Part shown: one piece after another, positions 10,946 through 24,694 of the stretch
How positions within the stretch are numbered: the first letter of the stretch is position 1
Layout of the letters: the number at the start of each line of letters is the position of its first letter
Source: Crotophaga sulcirostris
Lineage: Eukaryota > Chordata > Aves > Cuculiformes > Crotophagidae
DNA length: 64,000 nt
Reading direction: 5' to 3'
NCBI GenBank assembly: GCA_013397455.1
Contig: VYZB01000036.1
Coordinates: 4,083,183 to 4,147,182, forward strand
Translations under genes and position numbers: made by a program
Notes under the pieces: generated by a model
Told to the model about the DNA's origin: nothing
Database searches by the model: none
What the model saw: the letters and a program-made list of their open reading frames with translations, nothing else

Positions 10946-13900
10946 TCTTGACAAATGTTATACAGGGCATCTGCCAAGGATGAGCCATGCAAACACTCAC
11001 ACTGGGTGTTATACGGGCTATGTTTTGTATAAAGCTTGTCTTCGAGTGTAACTTTTATTTTGAAATAACTGTAATCTCCAGTGACAGTTTTCTCAAAACC
11101 TGAAGGTTTTGATGAGCTCTTGCATATCAGTCTGGCTTTTCATTGCTTACTCCCTAACCTTCGCACTCCATTGTGGCTGGAGATCAGATACAGGGCAGGC
11201 TTCAAGCACAAGAAATTGGTTAGCATAGATTTGTCTGTTTTGAATTACATCACTTTGTGCCTCACTTCTTTTTTCTGCAGCCTATGAGTCAAAACAAATC
11301 TGGAGGGACATACAGACAAGTGTTTTGTTGATTGATATTTGGAAAGCTCTGCAAGGAAAGTTGAAACATAACTGAGTAAGGCTTAAGAAACAAGAAGCAC
11401 AATACGGGTCAGTTTGGTGTGGCTAAGGATGATATGATCAATAAAGAAGTTTGGCTTCAGTGGCTTAGACTGGTTGACCACATTGAGGCTGAGCCTAATA
11501 TCACACATTTTCGTACATGTAGTTATAGAAAGATGGAGACATGATCTGCGTCTATACCACTGCTTAGACAAAGGTAATTCCTGATGACAATAACGCCTTA
11601 ATCTGATTGTAAATCAAACAACCAGAAATTGTTTTTTTAAAAATCTATTAAAATGCTAAAAAGAAACACTGTGAGAATGGGAAAAAAATTATCATTGAAG
11701 TGGAAAGAAAATTTGCAATACTCTTTAAAAAGACTTAGAAGTCATAACTGCCTATGTATTATTTTAATGAAAGACATGCTTAATTGTCTTTAAAATAGAT
11801 AGTAGAAATAGAATGATCTAGTGATCATAAAAATAACTGCATTTAATTTATGAACCCTATTCCTTAACATATAAAAATATATTTTTAAATCATACTTTCA
11901 ACACAAAATAATAACTGTAATAAAATAATCCTGTATGTGAATTATGAAGTATTATTTCATACCTCATTACACCAACGTCTCCTGTCTTTAACAACATGCC
12001 ATGCATGAAATAATATGTCATTATTCAGATCCCACAGTGTCTTATTACTTATTTGTTTTCCCAAAGTGTCTTTTGATTAACCTATTTTCCTGCGTTCTCA
12101 GCATTTCACAGGTCACTCGGAATACAAAAGAAAAATGCAATGTGAATGCTCAAAAATCATGTTTGAAGAATATTTTAGACTCTCATCCTGCAAAGAATTT
12201 TTTTCCCATACTTGGACTTTTATGATTTAAAAGACTGAAAGTTTATGAAACCAGTTACAATTTGTCCAATAACCGCTTGTATAGTACAAGATATTTTTAC
12301 TGCTTTTTTTTTAAATGACAGTGCTCTGGTTTGTTGTGACAGTATGAAGTATTTGTAAAGCTTTTTGTCAGAATGTGCAGGTAAGAGAATTAGTCTCATT
12401 CTAAAAGTCTAGTCTGAGGAAAAATATCAAACTCTGAGCGCTGACATGCATCAGAAAAAATTGTCATATTCTGAAATCTATAAATTTAAGTAATTGAATC
12501 TCAATTTGGCATTGCCCATCTCAGTTCTGCAGTGTTTTTGTGGGAACGAAATGTATTTAACTTGTAAAAACTTGTAGTGCTGCAAAAATAGAATAGTCAT
12601 ATAGATGAGTTGTATGCAAACTGTTTTAGAATTTGTAAATCTAACTTAATTTTTTAAAGTTGTCAGCGTTCTTTTAACATAATTTCAAATAGATTTCAAA
12701 TATGGTTAGGCTGTTCATTATGTTATCTTTTGCAACTGAATATAATTTTATTATATCCCTGCCCACTGTACATGTTCTGCACTTTCCAGATATATGTAGT
12801 AGTTCTTTTTGGATTACTTAGACTTTTCCTTATCTTGAAAATCATGTTAGAATGAGTTTGTGGTTTTGATTTACATTCTGTGTACTTAGGAAAAAACAAT
12901 ACAGCTGTATTTAGAGCACAGTAGTATTTAGTTGAAAAATCTTTAGAAAGGAACTGTCAAGTAACTTCAGGAGGAACTTTTTAAAATGAGAATGTCCTAG
13001 AAGTTGTTTTGAATGGAGTCAACAGTAAGATAAAACTTGGCTAAGAAATGACATTGAAAAGCTTGTTAAGGCAAACCTATGTGTTATAGTTTGGTTTGGT
13101 TCAGACAAATGATATACTTTCAAGTAGGCAAAGGATCAAGTGGCTGACCAGGCAGGACATGGATAGATGACATTGTTGATCTTATGAAAGTAGGAAGAAT
13201 TATTCCAAATAAATCACAGTGACTGGTTTTGTTTTCATACTCCAGCAACCCACAGCAGAACACTCATAAAATACCATATCAGGAAACTAACAATATATAA
13301 TACTTAAGAATGTTCTTTGCTTTAGGTGGCTCAATATCTCTCAGTTATTCATGTAGCCAAAACCCAAGATATTTTCAACTGATGTCTGCATGTGAACAGT
13401 ATGTGGACAGAGATCTGAAGCTCCAAAACTCCAGTGTTGATTATCCCCTGATGGTGCTTGCAACAAAATCAACAGAAAGCAATAGAAATGTAAATTCACT
13501 TGTTTGGTGGTCTGTCCAGAAATTAAGAAACAAACTGTTTATTTTCTGTGCTAGGCACATATAAACTCTGTTTGCATAACTTTAATATCAGTTACAGTCT
13601 GGCAATGAATCTTCAATAACAAATAGATAAGAATTTTCAGTAACTTATTATGTTACTTTTCCACAAAAACTGTAAACTTGTTGACACTGAAGTTGTTAAT
13701 AGAATTTGTGTCCCAGTTTTGATAGGTTGCTTTATCAGCTGAAAATCTTAGCGAGAGATATCTGTTCCACATTACTCAGAAATATAATAATGTAATTGGT
13801 AATTAGTAGCATACACATAGTTTGAGGGAAATTATACCCCTACTTTTCCTTATTTAATAGTTCAGTGAATTTATTACCTCTGATCTGGAAAAGTCATACT

Positions 13901-14919
13901 TAGGCTTTTGGTAGGGACTTGAGTGAAGACTTCTATGTTCCAGCTGACTGCTATAATCACCAATAGAAAGTGATGACTAAAGCATCTGCATTTAATAAAC
14001 ACTCTACTTTGTATCTAGTGTGATAAGAGTCTACTTTTTGTTTAAAAGAATGGAAGATGTTTTTTGAAAAATCCCATTTCTTCTAGATACGAATCCCAAA
14101 GTACTTGAGAGACAAAAGGCAGCAAAACAGGTAATTAATCCCACCAGTCGCCCTGACAGTAATAAATTTCAAGGAAGAAGAAAGATAGTGCTGAAGTTGT
14201 TGCTATGCAACCTCTTCCAAATATATATAACATTGATAGTTGCTGCTGTTTGTTTATTTTTGGAGCCAGGTTTCTCCAAAGGAAAAAAGTAAAAAATGTA
14301 GGCCTGGAATGGGTAAGTCTAGCCCACTGCAACCATTTGACATTATACAAATCACTTTGACATTTGATATTACGTAGGCAATTTTTGAAGCTTAACAAGC
14401 TCTATGTTGAAATAATTTCTCTGGTCAGAAACTGAAATCCCGTTCCAAGTTGTGGCACTGACTTATACGACCTTGGAGCACAGAGCACAGTGATTTGAAT
14501 TCATTTCACCACAGTTACCCTTTCCCAAAGTGTATATAGGCAGGCCCACTCAGTGTCCCCAAGCAATTCATTCAAATACCCTTTATCACCGAAAGGAAAT
14601 GCTTCAGGTTTTGTTTCTTTACTTAAGGGACTCCTCTGTATCAGCCTGACCTGCCTAGTGGAGTATAATAATACCCTTGAACTGTCTCTCACCTGCTTTC
14701 AGCCATGTCTTTTTCTCATTTCTGCAGCACAGTTGTATTGCTTGTGAATTCCCATTACTGTTCTTGGCTGAGATCTGCAGTTTCTCAGGCACTGCAGAGA
14801 TGGGCATTCAGGACCGTAATACCAGAGTTAGTGGCACTTAGCTACCAGGAAAATGAAAGTACAGCTTTATTATTTGCTGTAATACTCACCCAGGGTGCAC
14901 CAGGAGACCTCTCTTACCT
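10946..14919. other. No gene recognised
   Basis: These 4 kb are A+T-rich with no recognised exon, RNA or repeat family. The largest open frames (about 84-87 codons, near 13310-13564 and 14135-14398) show no motif. The latter contains a T/F-rich stretch expected from A+T-rich DNA. Confidence 0.45.
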
Positions 14920-15368
14920 CAGAGGTGGAGGGGTTTTTGGCTGCCAGGACTTTGGGCCAGCTCAGTGCTGATGCCGCTGTGACCTTGGGAGAGACTCTCA
15001 GACACCATGAGATGTCCATGGCCAGGGCTAGTCCCCAGCCCAGGGGCACCACTTTCAGCAGATTCTTGCCTGGCCCTGCCCGAGCTACAGCTCTTGCTGC
15101 TGCTCAGCCATGGGCACAGCCACAGGCTTTGTTGAGCTGCGGTCACCTGCTGGCTGACATCCAGGCCTGGTCTCAGCCCGTCCCTGTTCCCAGAAAGTTC
15201 CAGTGTCTGGAGCTGGTGCTTGGGGTGCCTTTGGCTGCCCTAGACTGTCCTGCCAGGGTGGGACGGGTCCTGTCTGCCAGGCCCTGCCCTGCTGCCCCTA
15301 GGAACCTCCCCACCATCAGCTTCCTGGCCTGGCTCTCACTGTGCTGCAACATCAGGTGTTACCTGAGA
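14920..15368. other. G+C-rich island with long incidental open frame
   Basis: A sharp G+C-rich block in A+T-rich surroundings. A plus-strand frame stays open for 204 codons (14895-15509), but it runs straight into the reversed CR1 3' end that starts at 15369, so it cannot be a conserved protein as it stands. The peptide is Ala-, Leu-, Pro- and Arg-rich, as random G+C-rich DNA would give. The part near 15258-15300 ('gggtgggacgggtcctg' then 'tctgccaggccctgccct') resembles 53993-54030 ('gggtgggacagtccctgg' then 'ttgccaggccctcct'). The two islands may therefore be copies of one unrecognised repeat. Confidence 0.4.
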
Positions 15369-15530
15369 CCACAGGATCACAGAACGGCTTGTGTCGGCAC
15401 GGCCCTCTGGAGGTCATCGTGTCTAGCCTGCCTAAAGCAGGTTGCCCAAAGCTCCATCCAGAGGTTTCAGTACCTTGGGGGATGGAGATGCCACACCCTC
15501 TCTGGGTAGCCTGTTGGACTGCCCTAGCTA
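15369..15530 (-). mobile_element. CR1 LINE 3' end, minus strand
   Basis: Reading the minus strand gives a CR1 3' end. A 'ggctacccagagaggg' block comes first, then 'ctccatcccccaaggta', 'tttgggcaacctgctttagg', 'gatgacctccagagg' and a terminal 'ttctgtgatcctgtgg' tail that matches the CR1 8-base tail repeat. Only the last 160 bases or so are present, so the insertion is strongly 5'-truncated. Substitutions are numerous but alignment is uninterrupted. The arms of the CR1 3' hairpin are visible but mismatched at one pair. Confidence 0.8.
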
Positions 15531-18500
15531 TGGAGCAGTTGTGGTTCACACCTCGGAGTATTCAAACACCTGATAGTCCCAATGTATATCAGGGTGATGA
15601 ATATGAAGATTAGACTTCTGTCAGAGTCAAGCTGAGGATCTGAGTGTCAGAAGTGACCCCTGAGTTATTTTCTTCCTGAAGATTTATCTCAATTTTCTTT
15701 ACAAACAGAAGTAACAATGTGCTTTGTTGTGATTTTTTTTTAATATATTTTATTTCAGTTAATTTTCATAGTTCCTGATTGACCTGTGAGAGGGTCTTTC
15801 CATCTCTGAAGCCTGGAGAGTCTCTGAGTATGCTCCTTATTGCAGTCTCCTCAGATTTTCTTATGTTTCTGGCTTCTACTTGCTCTGACTTTCACTGCTT
15901 CACCTCCATGTCTGCTATACTTTGTAGTCTGCGACCTTTTGCTTGCTTGGGAGAAAAGAATCTCCGCTAAACCCAAATGGATCTTTTTGACCCTTAAAAG
16001 AACAATCTGAGAACCACAAAATTGGATGGTTTCACCTTCATGAAGTGATGACACCAACACAATCTTTTGAAGAAAATTTGATATTTTGTTTTGGTTTTTT
16101 TATGAATTTGTTTTTGTGGGCAAGAAACAGATATCTTCAAAACATATCTGCAAGATCGGTTGTATCAGAGTGTACAAACCTTAAAAACCCTACCACGGAT
16201 TAGGAAACGAAATAGATGTTAAGCTATTGCAGAGCTACCAAGTTGCTTCTGTATAATTAGTGCACTTAAATACAAAAATATGTAAAATTTGTATCCTAGA
16301 GATTTGTAAGTGTTCTTTGTTTTCAGGCTTAGATTCTTTAATTCTACTTTAAAATTCTTGTGTCCCCTTGTTGATCTCCTCCCCTTTTAAATATAATGCA
16401 TTAATAATAATTTTGTGTTCAAGCATGTATACTTTTTTCCTTGTTATTTCTAATTGTACTGTAAACTTTTCAGGGCAAGTCTTATGCGTGCTTGAGATAG
16501 TGCCTCTACTTAGCAAACAGAAAAGTCTGGCTGAAACATTCATATGCTAAAAAGAGGTAGCTGGGAAAGTTAATCAAGCGGAAAGGACTCTCCTGGTCTG
16601 TCTTCTTTGTTATGCTGTTGATACCCTGGTGGTGTCTGCAAGGACCTTAAACTAGTAAATTAAACAAAATTGTTGGTTCCCATCATGTAAGATTTAATCT
16701 TTTCGTCTTTATTTCCCCATAAAGAAGAATTATCACTATGGGATAATATTTTGGTATTTCTTTTGCTTTAAATGTTCATGGATAATTTGTTATGGAGGTG
16801 GCAGTGAGTGTTTTTCATTAAAAGAAGAAAAATCACAGAAAATTTCCTGATACTTATGTCAGAGAATGTTGATACTCACATGGGCCTTTGAACCTGCTCT
16901 TAGTTCCACCTGAGAGACCCTAAGAGAAATGTCTTCTGTAGGAAAGGATTTTATTTTTTTTCCTTTGTTCCTCATTAGAAAAATTACTGATCACAGATTT
17001 CATGCCAGAGCATTAGTAGGTACTTTGTAAAAACAGACTTTTTCCATGAGAAATCAGTGAACCGAGTGGTAAGACACATATTTTTGCTGTAGTTTTGGTA
17101 ACTAGAAGATATGTTTTACTGATAAAAAACATGCTGAATGCCCCTAGTCAAGGTCTCTCTTGATAAGTGTATTGATGAATATTGCTTGTTTCTATATAAG
17201 AACTGAATGTTGGTAGGAAACCCATTGAACAGACTAACTGTGGAGTAAACTCTCAAAATGAAGGACTGCCTCCTGGCTAGGAAAAGTTTTTTTACTGGTT
17301 GAGTAGTTAAATTTACAGATGTGCAAGGCAGTTAGTAAGAAGTGATGAGTGAAGCTATGAGATGTCTGGTCCCTCCTTATACTTAGGTTCACATTGTCTT
17401 CCCAATAACTGTAAACAAAACTACAGAAAAATCCCAAACCCCACAACAAACCAACCTCAAAATACAGAATCCCACAATGAGAAATGTAACTGCAGGAAAT
17501 TTATACCGTAGCATTAGTCTTTGGACTCCTCCAGAAGAGTTCTGATTCTTGAAGCCAGTCCACAACAGAACATAACACTGCTTTCATATCTTTATTTTCA
17601 GATTTTATAAACATTGACTTCATATGAAGCTGTTGCCTTATAATAAAAAAATTACAATAAATCTTTTCCTGGTATTTCAAAATGTAGCTCTTAGCAAAGA
17701 GAAGCAGCTATGGAGCCTGAACAAGTCCCATTTAGCCTGAAGCACCAAACATTGCTCTCTGATCTTCAGGGCTCTGGGAAAGGGGAAACTATGCTTTTAG
17801 GTTACAGATCAGCTGTGTCTTTTTTCTTCCTTACCCTCTAACTCCTTGCCCAAAGGCCTCAAACAGTCCCAAACCTCAAGCGTATTGCTTAAGTTAGAGA
17901 TTATTCTTATCATGTGTGCTGCAGGTAGAGGAAAGCAACCGACTTTATCACTAAAGATCTGATGAAGATTTCACCGGTATTTTTGACATCCTTCCAGTAA
18001 AGTCAATGAGAAAGTTTTCCTCTATCTATGGGAACAGTATTTCTTTGAATACTCTTATGATGATTCAAGATGCGAACAGGTAGGTGAACGAGGTTTTTCA
18101 CATGATTAGCTCATGCCCTGTCTGCTCCTGATCAGGAAGTAATTTGTACAAGAAAAATGTATTTTCATGTGTTCCTAAACTTTTGACTTCTTCTTATAAC
18201 CAATAAAACATGTAAAGGAAAATGTTTGTCATTTTTAACAGTTTCAAGTAACACCAGATAGAAAGTATTTTTCGGATTACTGAAGAATGGCTCATTCTAG
18301 ATGAGATCCAAGATATTGTCTTTAAGGTTTTTTTATTTCTTAAGGTGCTATCAAGATTTTAATTTTCTTACCAATGTCAAGATGCTATTAGTATATCTGA
18401 TTACAGTGCCTTATTACATTTTCAAAATATGCTCTTAAAATTCCCATTCTTTTCTTGCTGTGCAGCTGCTTCAGGAGGTTGTTGTATCTTTGCTATTAAG

Positions 18501-20879
18501 GATTATACTTTTTCTGAAAAAGAACTGGATTAGATGCTAGCAAGTTACTGTTCACTGAACTAGGAGGTTTCACCCTATTCTGTGTTTCTCTGATTCTGAT
18601 ACTCTGATCCAAGAAGACATTTCTCTGTCTGAATAGACGTTTAGAATCTGTTCCTCAGCCAGGATCTGTGAGAAGCTCTATTTCTTAAACAAGTAAATCC
18701 TGAGATATTGCTTAAGTATATATGAAAGTCACATAGCACTAAAGCTGTGAATGTTCTCTTTCTCTAAGCATACTAGGACTTGTAAAATGTGGGTTTATAT
18801 GTAACACTTTTGGAGTATTACACTATGAAGAGCATAACTGTATCAGTTTTGCCCGTGAGTGAGACTGATGATAAATAGCCTCAGAGAAGACGTAAATTTC
18901 TTTCTCCATCCCACATAAGCTCATTCCTTTGATGTCTTATCAACTTCTTACATTGGTTCAATTGCATATCTAGCTTATGCTACAGTTTGAGTATTCACTT
19001 CAACAGAGCCTTTTTATTACCAGAATCTCAGAATGACATTCTTTCTGGTGTTCCCTAACTCATGGTAAGCATTAAGAATAAAGTCACTGCTTGCAAATGA
19101 CAGTGGATCAGACAGAGCTTTTATATACGTCACTTACCTATTATTGCAGACCTTATTCAAAATGCCTAGTGCTTAACAAAATTCTACCATGCAGGTCTGT
19201 GTCACACTGTAAAGGGAGTATCACGATGACTGCACAGATGTTACTGCAACCCCTACAAACCCAGACCTTTACCACAGAGACAAATCCTCCTTAATGGATT
19301 CTGTGCATAATAAATACGTATTTGGTGATGAATATCTAAAATTGCTCTGGGTGATAAGGCTATTTTTCATCATCTGCATGTTTTAAAGGGAGAAAATTGA
19401 GACAAGTATGCCTTTAAACTACAAAGGGAAAACTGCTAAATTCCTGTGTGACTAGAATATATACATGGTTTGTTTGCTTTTATGAATATTTTTTAGCACC
19501 TGAACATCTTTAAAGGGTTGGACGTTATCAGTTTTTCTAAATAGCTAGGCTTATTTATGACACAAACAAGGAGACAGTGAAGGCCACTTGATTTTTCTAT
19601 CTTATTATGTTATACTTATCATAAGAGTATTTAGCCATCTAAGTATTATAAAAATTTAGTGTGAGAGAAGTTTGTAAATGTCATTGTGTTGAAAATGCTG
19701 AAATTTTCATTGTCAATGTAAGAAATGGATGAAATCGTTATATTGGTAACTGGATTAGAAATTGAAATATATTTATTGTGACAGAAGAATTAAAATATTA
19801 CTTCAAATTTATTTATTTTAGGAATGTGATATCAATAACAGAATATGTCAATACAAACATGGAAATATGCTATAACTTAGTGTCATAGCAAAGTGTCATA
19901 TTCTATTTCATACAATAGTCGACATTGTTTAACAATTACAATACATCAAATGAATGTAACAGTTGATATGTTTTGACTTTGTTGAACTAAAAATGTACTA
20001 TAAGGCCAAAGCAAAATGTATTAACACTAGCAGAATATACTACTTTTGTTATTCCTCATACCATTAAAAATGAATTAATATACTCTGGTAAAAATCTTCC
20101 ATTTAATCAAATAATGATTTTCTACCAGACAAATCTACCAGCAAACCTTTTTCTAGCACTATAATACACATGTGAAGACTCATAGGTTAAAGATCCTCAT
20201 CGCCTTTGGCTTTATCCAAACAATACACCTTTACAGCAGCCCTGGATCTGTCCTACTGTTCCTCTTCATCCTCTTGTCAGTGGATGTTTTTCCTTTTATC
20301 ACGATGTTGGGAAAGCTAGGTCAAACATCTGAGCTGTACATTTTGTTTGTGGTCACTCTGATTTCTGTCACAGTGAATTTCTTAGTCACAAACCAGCTGC
20401 TGAGAAAACTGTCTGCCACGCTCATGGGTCTTACTGTGATGTCTGACATTTCCAGTTCCCCAGAGGAATGCAGTTGTCATGGGAGGTGGTGATCTGGGAG
20501 ACTGAGACCATCCTTCAGGTTGCCAAGGCCAGTCACATGCTGGCCTTTCAAGATCAGAACTGAAACACTGAGCTTCAAGTCATATTCAGCTGGGAGCCAG
20601 CTCTGAAAGCAGAAATAGGAGTGATGCATTTTTTGATAGTCAGGGTTGACAAGTAGTTATAGCTTGTTGCATTCTGGAAAACATGGAGGTTTGGAAAGGG
20701 AAAGTGAAGAAAGAATAAAGAAAGACCTGGAATATTTGATTTTATTCTAGTGATCTAGCCGTACTGTCAGGCTACCCAGAGGGCTGGAGTTTCCTTGGGA
20801 ATGGGGATCAGAAACCACAGAGGTGGCTCATAGGGTCCAGTTGGTCAGGAGCATCACCAGACAGACCTTGCTGCGTATC
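15531..20879. other. No gene recognised
   Basis: In these 5.3 kb no exon, RNA or known repeat was recognised. A frame of 106 codons at 20172-20492 has a hydrophobic stretch in its first two thirds, but the DNA is T-rich and no signal or family is recognisable. The open frames around 15.6-16.5 kb overlap on both strands and look incidental. Confidence 0.45.
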
Positions 20880-21130
20880 AAGTAAGGAGCAGGAAAGATG
20901 AGGAGCACGGGGGCAGCCCTGAAATTTGGCTGGGATGTGGGCCCAGCTTGGCGTGTCCTTGGACTGGGCAGGGCAGAGCTGTGTGGAGCTGCAGACTGGC
21001 CCTGCTGCAGCTTCTTTGGGGCAGGGGCTGATGGCCCTGGGGGCCTGGAATAGAGTCCTGTGTCATGGGCAGGGCGGAAGGAGCCATGGGTAGAGCTGAG
21101 CAGGGACAGTCACGGCTGTTGGTGGCCTCA
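20880..21130. other. G+C-rich island, origin unknown
   Basis: About 250 bases rich in 'ctgg', 'gcag' and 'gggg' stand out from the A+T-rich flanks. A minus-strand frame of 69 codons (21087-20878) is Pro- and Ser-rich, without recognised motifs. No flanking repeats were seen. It may be a decayed LTR or other repeat. Confidence 0.35.
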
Positions 21131-23675
21131 AGACCCTAACAGTACAGTACTGTGATCCTCTGCTACTGCAGTTATCTGTCCTATTAAATGTAAAGATGCA
21201 ATCCCATCTCTATCAGCTGACTGCTGATTTTAGTGTCAGATGGAAAAAAAATGACTGAACAAGGCTTGAATACCACTTTGATGTCAATAACTTATGGTTC
21301 ATAACTGAAATTAACCTCTCTATTTAATGACCAGAATAAATATGGAATCTTTAAAAAGAAAAAAAAGAAAAAAATTGAGGAGTGAATGGTACACGCTGTT
21401 AATATGATACAAAGAAACTTAGACACTTGGGTTCTATTTTTCAGCCTTAAAAATACCAAAAAGATGGTACGATCTAAGAGCTATAAAAGCAATATAAATC
21501 TAAGAGCTTGGAACTGACTTTCTGGTGTATAGAATATAAATTGCTGCTGCTTCTTGGGTTGACATTTATTTACCATTTTGCAGTATGAGAAAGAGCCTCA
21601 AGATTAGAACAGAGAAAATTAAATTATGTTCCTGTTCCTTTGGCTATCAGGAGGATTGCATTTTAGAGATAGTTTTAAAGGTACATGGCCACTGGTAAAG
21701 GACAGTACCTCACTAAATGTAGGTTATTCTTAGATGCACTGCCATGGAATCACTCAGCCAGAACTAAAGAAATTAACCAATTTTGTTCCAAACTAAAAAA
21801 AAATACTTATTTTTGAGGAACATTTAGAAATGTAAATAGTATGTAGATAATATTGTCACTTCGTGTGTTGATAAGAAACTTCATAATAAAATCCGAAGTC
21901 CAGCTGAGAATGCAGCTAAGAAATACAGCAGTTCCATATCTGAACCAGCACTGTTTTAAATTAGATGAGCTTTTCCACAGATAGCGCTTTAATGAAGCAA
22001 AGCTAATTAACTGTGTTCTGGGTAGACTGAGTTTCCTGGCTACAAAAATTCATTGCACCTGTTTATAATTTTAATAGTTTAAAATGTCTTTTATTAATAG
22101 TGCTTTAGGTAGATTTTCTATTTCACATTTAAGTAAGTATTCTAATCAAATAAATATCTTGGGTCTCAGTGAAAAATCAAGGGAATGAGATTGTAATAAA
22201 ATGTATAAGGTTATTAAAAAGAGAGTTATAGAATGACTTTGATTTCATACTAAGCATTTAAGTATTAAAACATTTGTACTCAGGTTTCTGTCTGACCTGT
22301 GACAAATAACAATTGTCAGAGCTGTTTATCTGTCAGTCATTGACCCAAAATATTCTGTTTACTTTTATCCCGATACAAAATATATTTTCCTTCTTACACG
22401 TCTTGCTGAATTCATTAACAGATTCTTCTTTTTTTCTTTTCTGTCAAGTCCCTATAATCTAAATTACCCTGAGAGAAGACAGGGTGTGAGAGGAATATGT
22501 TAAACTTACCAAATAAAGCGTGGAGGTGGAAAATATTAATTAAGTATAAGAGAACTGACATGTCATAGACATGTCATAGAATTAGCATGAAAAATGAATA
22601 ATACAAAAGAAGCTGTGCAATATGAAGTAATTTGAGTGGTTTGAACAGGGATCAGTGCAAGATAATTCCTATTTCTAATCATCGTATCAGGAAGATTCAG
22701 GAAAAAAAGGTCACTGAAACTGGGAACTGCTAAAATTTATTTAATACGTTTTGCTACCACGTGTTGAAAATTGTGGTAATTCTGGACTGGAAAGCTGGGT
22801 TGTCACTGAGAACTTTGCTCTTTTAATTTCGTAGATGATTTTCCCAGTAAAGGCCAACCAGTCAGCAACAGCAACTGCTTCCTCCTCACTTGCACAAAGG
22901 GAAGTGCCTTTCTCTTCTGGCATGCAGGGACAGGCACTGTTGCTAAGTCTCAGATGACAGATTATGCAAGAAAAGCTTTTTTAGCGCCCTCTCCTAGGCA
23001 TCCTCTCAGACAGTCCTTTCATTCACACCGAGTCTTACTGAAGTCACAGGGGCTTTCTACAAGTCCAAATCTGTTCCTACTTTAAACAGTTTCTAAAAGC
23101 ATGTTTTATGGCAAGAGCACAACTTACACATCTCTCTAGCGCATCTTAGCATAGTAGCTTTGCAATGATCTAAGAGAGAGCAGGATCACAGTTTATTGCC
23201 TGTGTGTCAGAAAGTATCTTGATTTTTTGCTTTACATTTCTGCTATACACTGCTTATTTAACAGGAGGTGTAAAACATAAGCAAAGATAATCATAGAGTT
23301 TCTTGAACAGATGTTTCATTTTGTGGATTGCTGAGGAGGGTTTCTTGGATACAGTGACTGCATTAGTAGTTCTGGGAGAGCAACTACCTTTGAGCTGCAG
23401 TCATTCAAATGGAGCTGTAGTGCTAGATCATACAGGCTGTTTAGGAGCAGCAAGAAAATATTGCTGTGTCTGGAATAGACTAAATAACGCCTTCAGCCCA
23501 GAATCATGGCTTTGATAGAAGCCATCTCTAGAAAAAGATAGTAAGGAAAGGCTTCATACAGAGTGATACATCCTTTGATAAATGCCCTCACTTTGGAGAT
23601 GCTGTAGCACAGTTATTTCCTGAGGTGAAAGCTGTTGCCGTGTCTTTTGTATGGCAGTCCTCAGCACAGTTTTCT
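21131..23675. other. No gene recognised; minor simple repeats
   Basis: A purine run of A with a few G lies at 21353-21374. A perfect 11-base tandem duplication 'acatgtcatag' lies at 22558-22579. Otherwise no exon, RNA or repeat family was recognised. Confidence 0.5.
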
Positions 23676-23850
23676 TCAGTGACTTGTATTAGTGCCTTTG
23701 TAAGCATTTATACTTTTGACATCTACAGCATCTCTTGGCAATGAGTTCCACAGGTTTATGAAATGTTTGGAGAAATATTTTTTGTTTATTTCAAAACTGC
23801 ATCTTATGTAACAGGAGCATATAAAGCATAACCACAGATCAATATAGCAG
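23676..23850 (-). mobile_element. Ancient CR1-type LINE fragment, minus strand
   Basis: On the minus strand a frame still reads FSKHFINLWNSLPRDAVD. This fits the F-x-x-R-x-x-x-x-W-N-x-L-P-x-x-V-V motif near the C-terminus of CR1 ORF2 proteins. The nucleotide sequence on the plus strand ('gcatctcttggcaatgagttccacaggttta' region, 23727-23758) resembles the old CR1 types shared by birds and reptiles rather than the younger bird subfamilies. The arginine of the motif is lost and there is no tail repeat. It is a fossil of a few hundred bases at most, and its edges are uncertain. Confidence 0.65.
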
Positions 23851-24694
23851 AGACACTGAGCCATAATGCAATCTCCTAAATACAACTAAAAACAAGGTAG
23901 AAACTTAGAACATGATTAAGTGATTCTTGTTTATTATAAATCATCTATTCTCTCCTAAATTAACACCTTTAAGACCAAACAGAATCTTAAAATAAACTGA
24001 AGCAAGTTAAACAAAAATGTATGTCAGGTCAAATTTCTTCCATGACTGACTCTATTGACCTCCCAGCTAAGTTAATAGCAAAAGTCTGACAACAGGCACC
24101 CCAGAACTCTAATATGCTCTTCATTACTGACACAGTCCAGCCTTACTTGTAGTTGTAGCAGTAGAAAAATTTCAGTGAGTTCTCTGTAGATCTATTGGTA
24201 ACTGAAGTCTTTTCATTAGCTTATTGTTAGAGACAAACGCTAATTAATCAAGCCTACAGACCATGTTTCTCATCAAGGGTCTGCCAAGCAAAGTTTTGCA
24301 GTAGAGTATAAAAATGTTCCCGCTGGTGTGCTTGCCTGTAAACTCCAAGGCTGTCTGAACATATGCACTATGTAAGAAGTAAAGACAATGCAGCAACACT
24401 TGATACAACAATATTTTTGCATTAAGAAAGCTATTAAGTAACATAAGCATTCCACCTTGTGTTGGGTTAATTTATAATGGACACTTGTTAAATATTGCAG
24501 CTTTACTTGTGGCAATGAGAAAAATTCCTTTTTCTCTCATGAGCATGTAGCATTGAAATCAATACGATATTATCCATAGACTTTCAGGGATGAAGGGCTG
24601 ATACTGTCTTCTTTTCTTGTTTCTCATTCTAATCCGCTTGAAGAGGAAAGGTGATAACAGTCAGAGGAATGGCCTGAACATATAAGGAACCTGA
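23851..24694. other. No gene recognised between two CR1 copies
   Basis: A+T-rich DNA. Two overlapping minus-strand frames (24244-24515) cover one Cys/Leu-rich peptide region without a recognised motif. Confidence 0.4.

Noticed and set aside
14895..15509. A 204-codon open frame that might be a gene
   Set aside because: It lies in G+C-rich DNA where stops are rare, has no recognised domain, overlaps open frames on other frames, and its last part reads through a reversed CR1 3' end.
20172..20492. A 106-codon frame with a hydrophobic stretch suggestive of a membrane protein
   Set aside because: T-rich codons produce such peptides by chance. There is no family resemblance, no splice context and no repeat or retroviral envelope feature.
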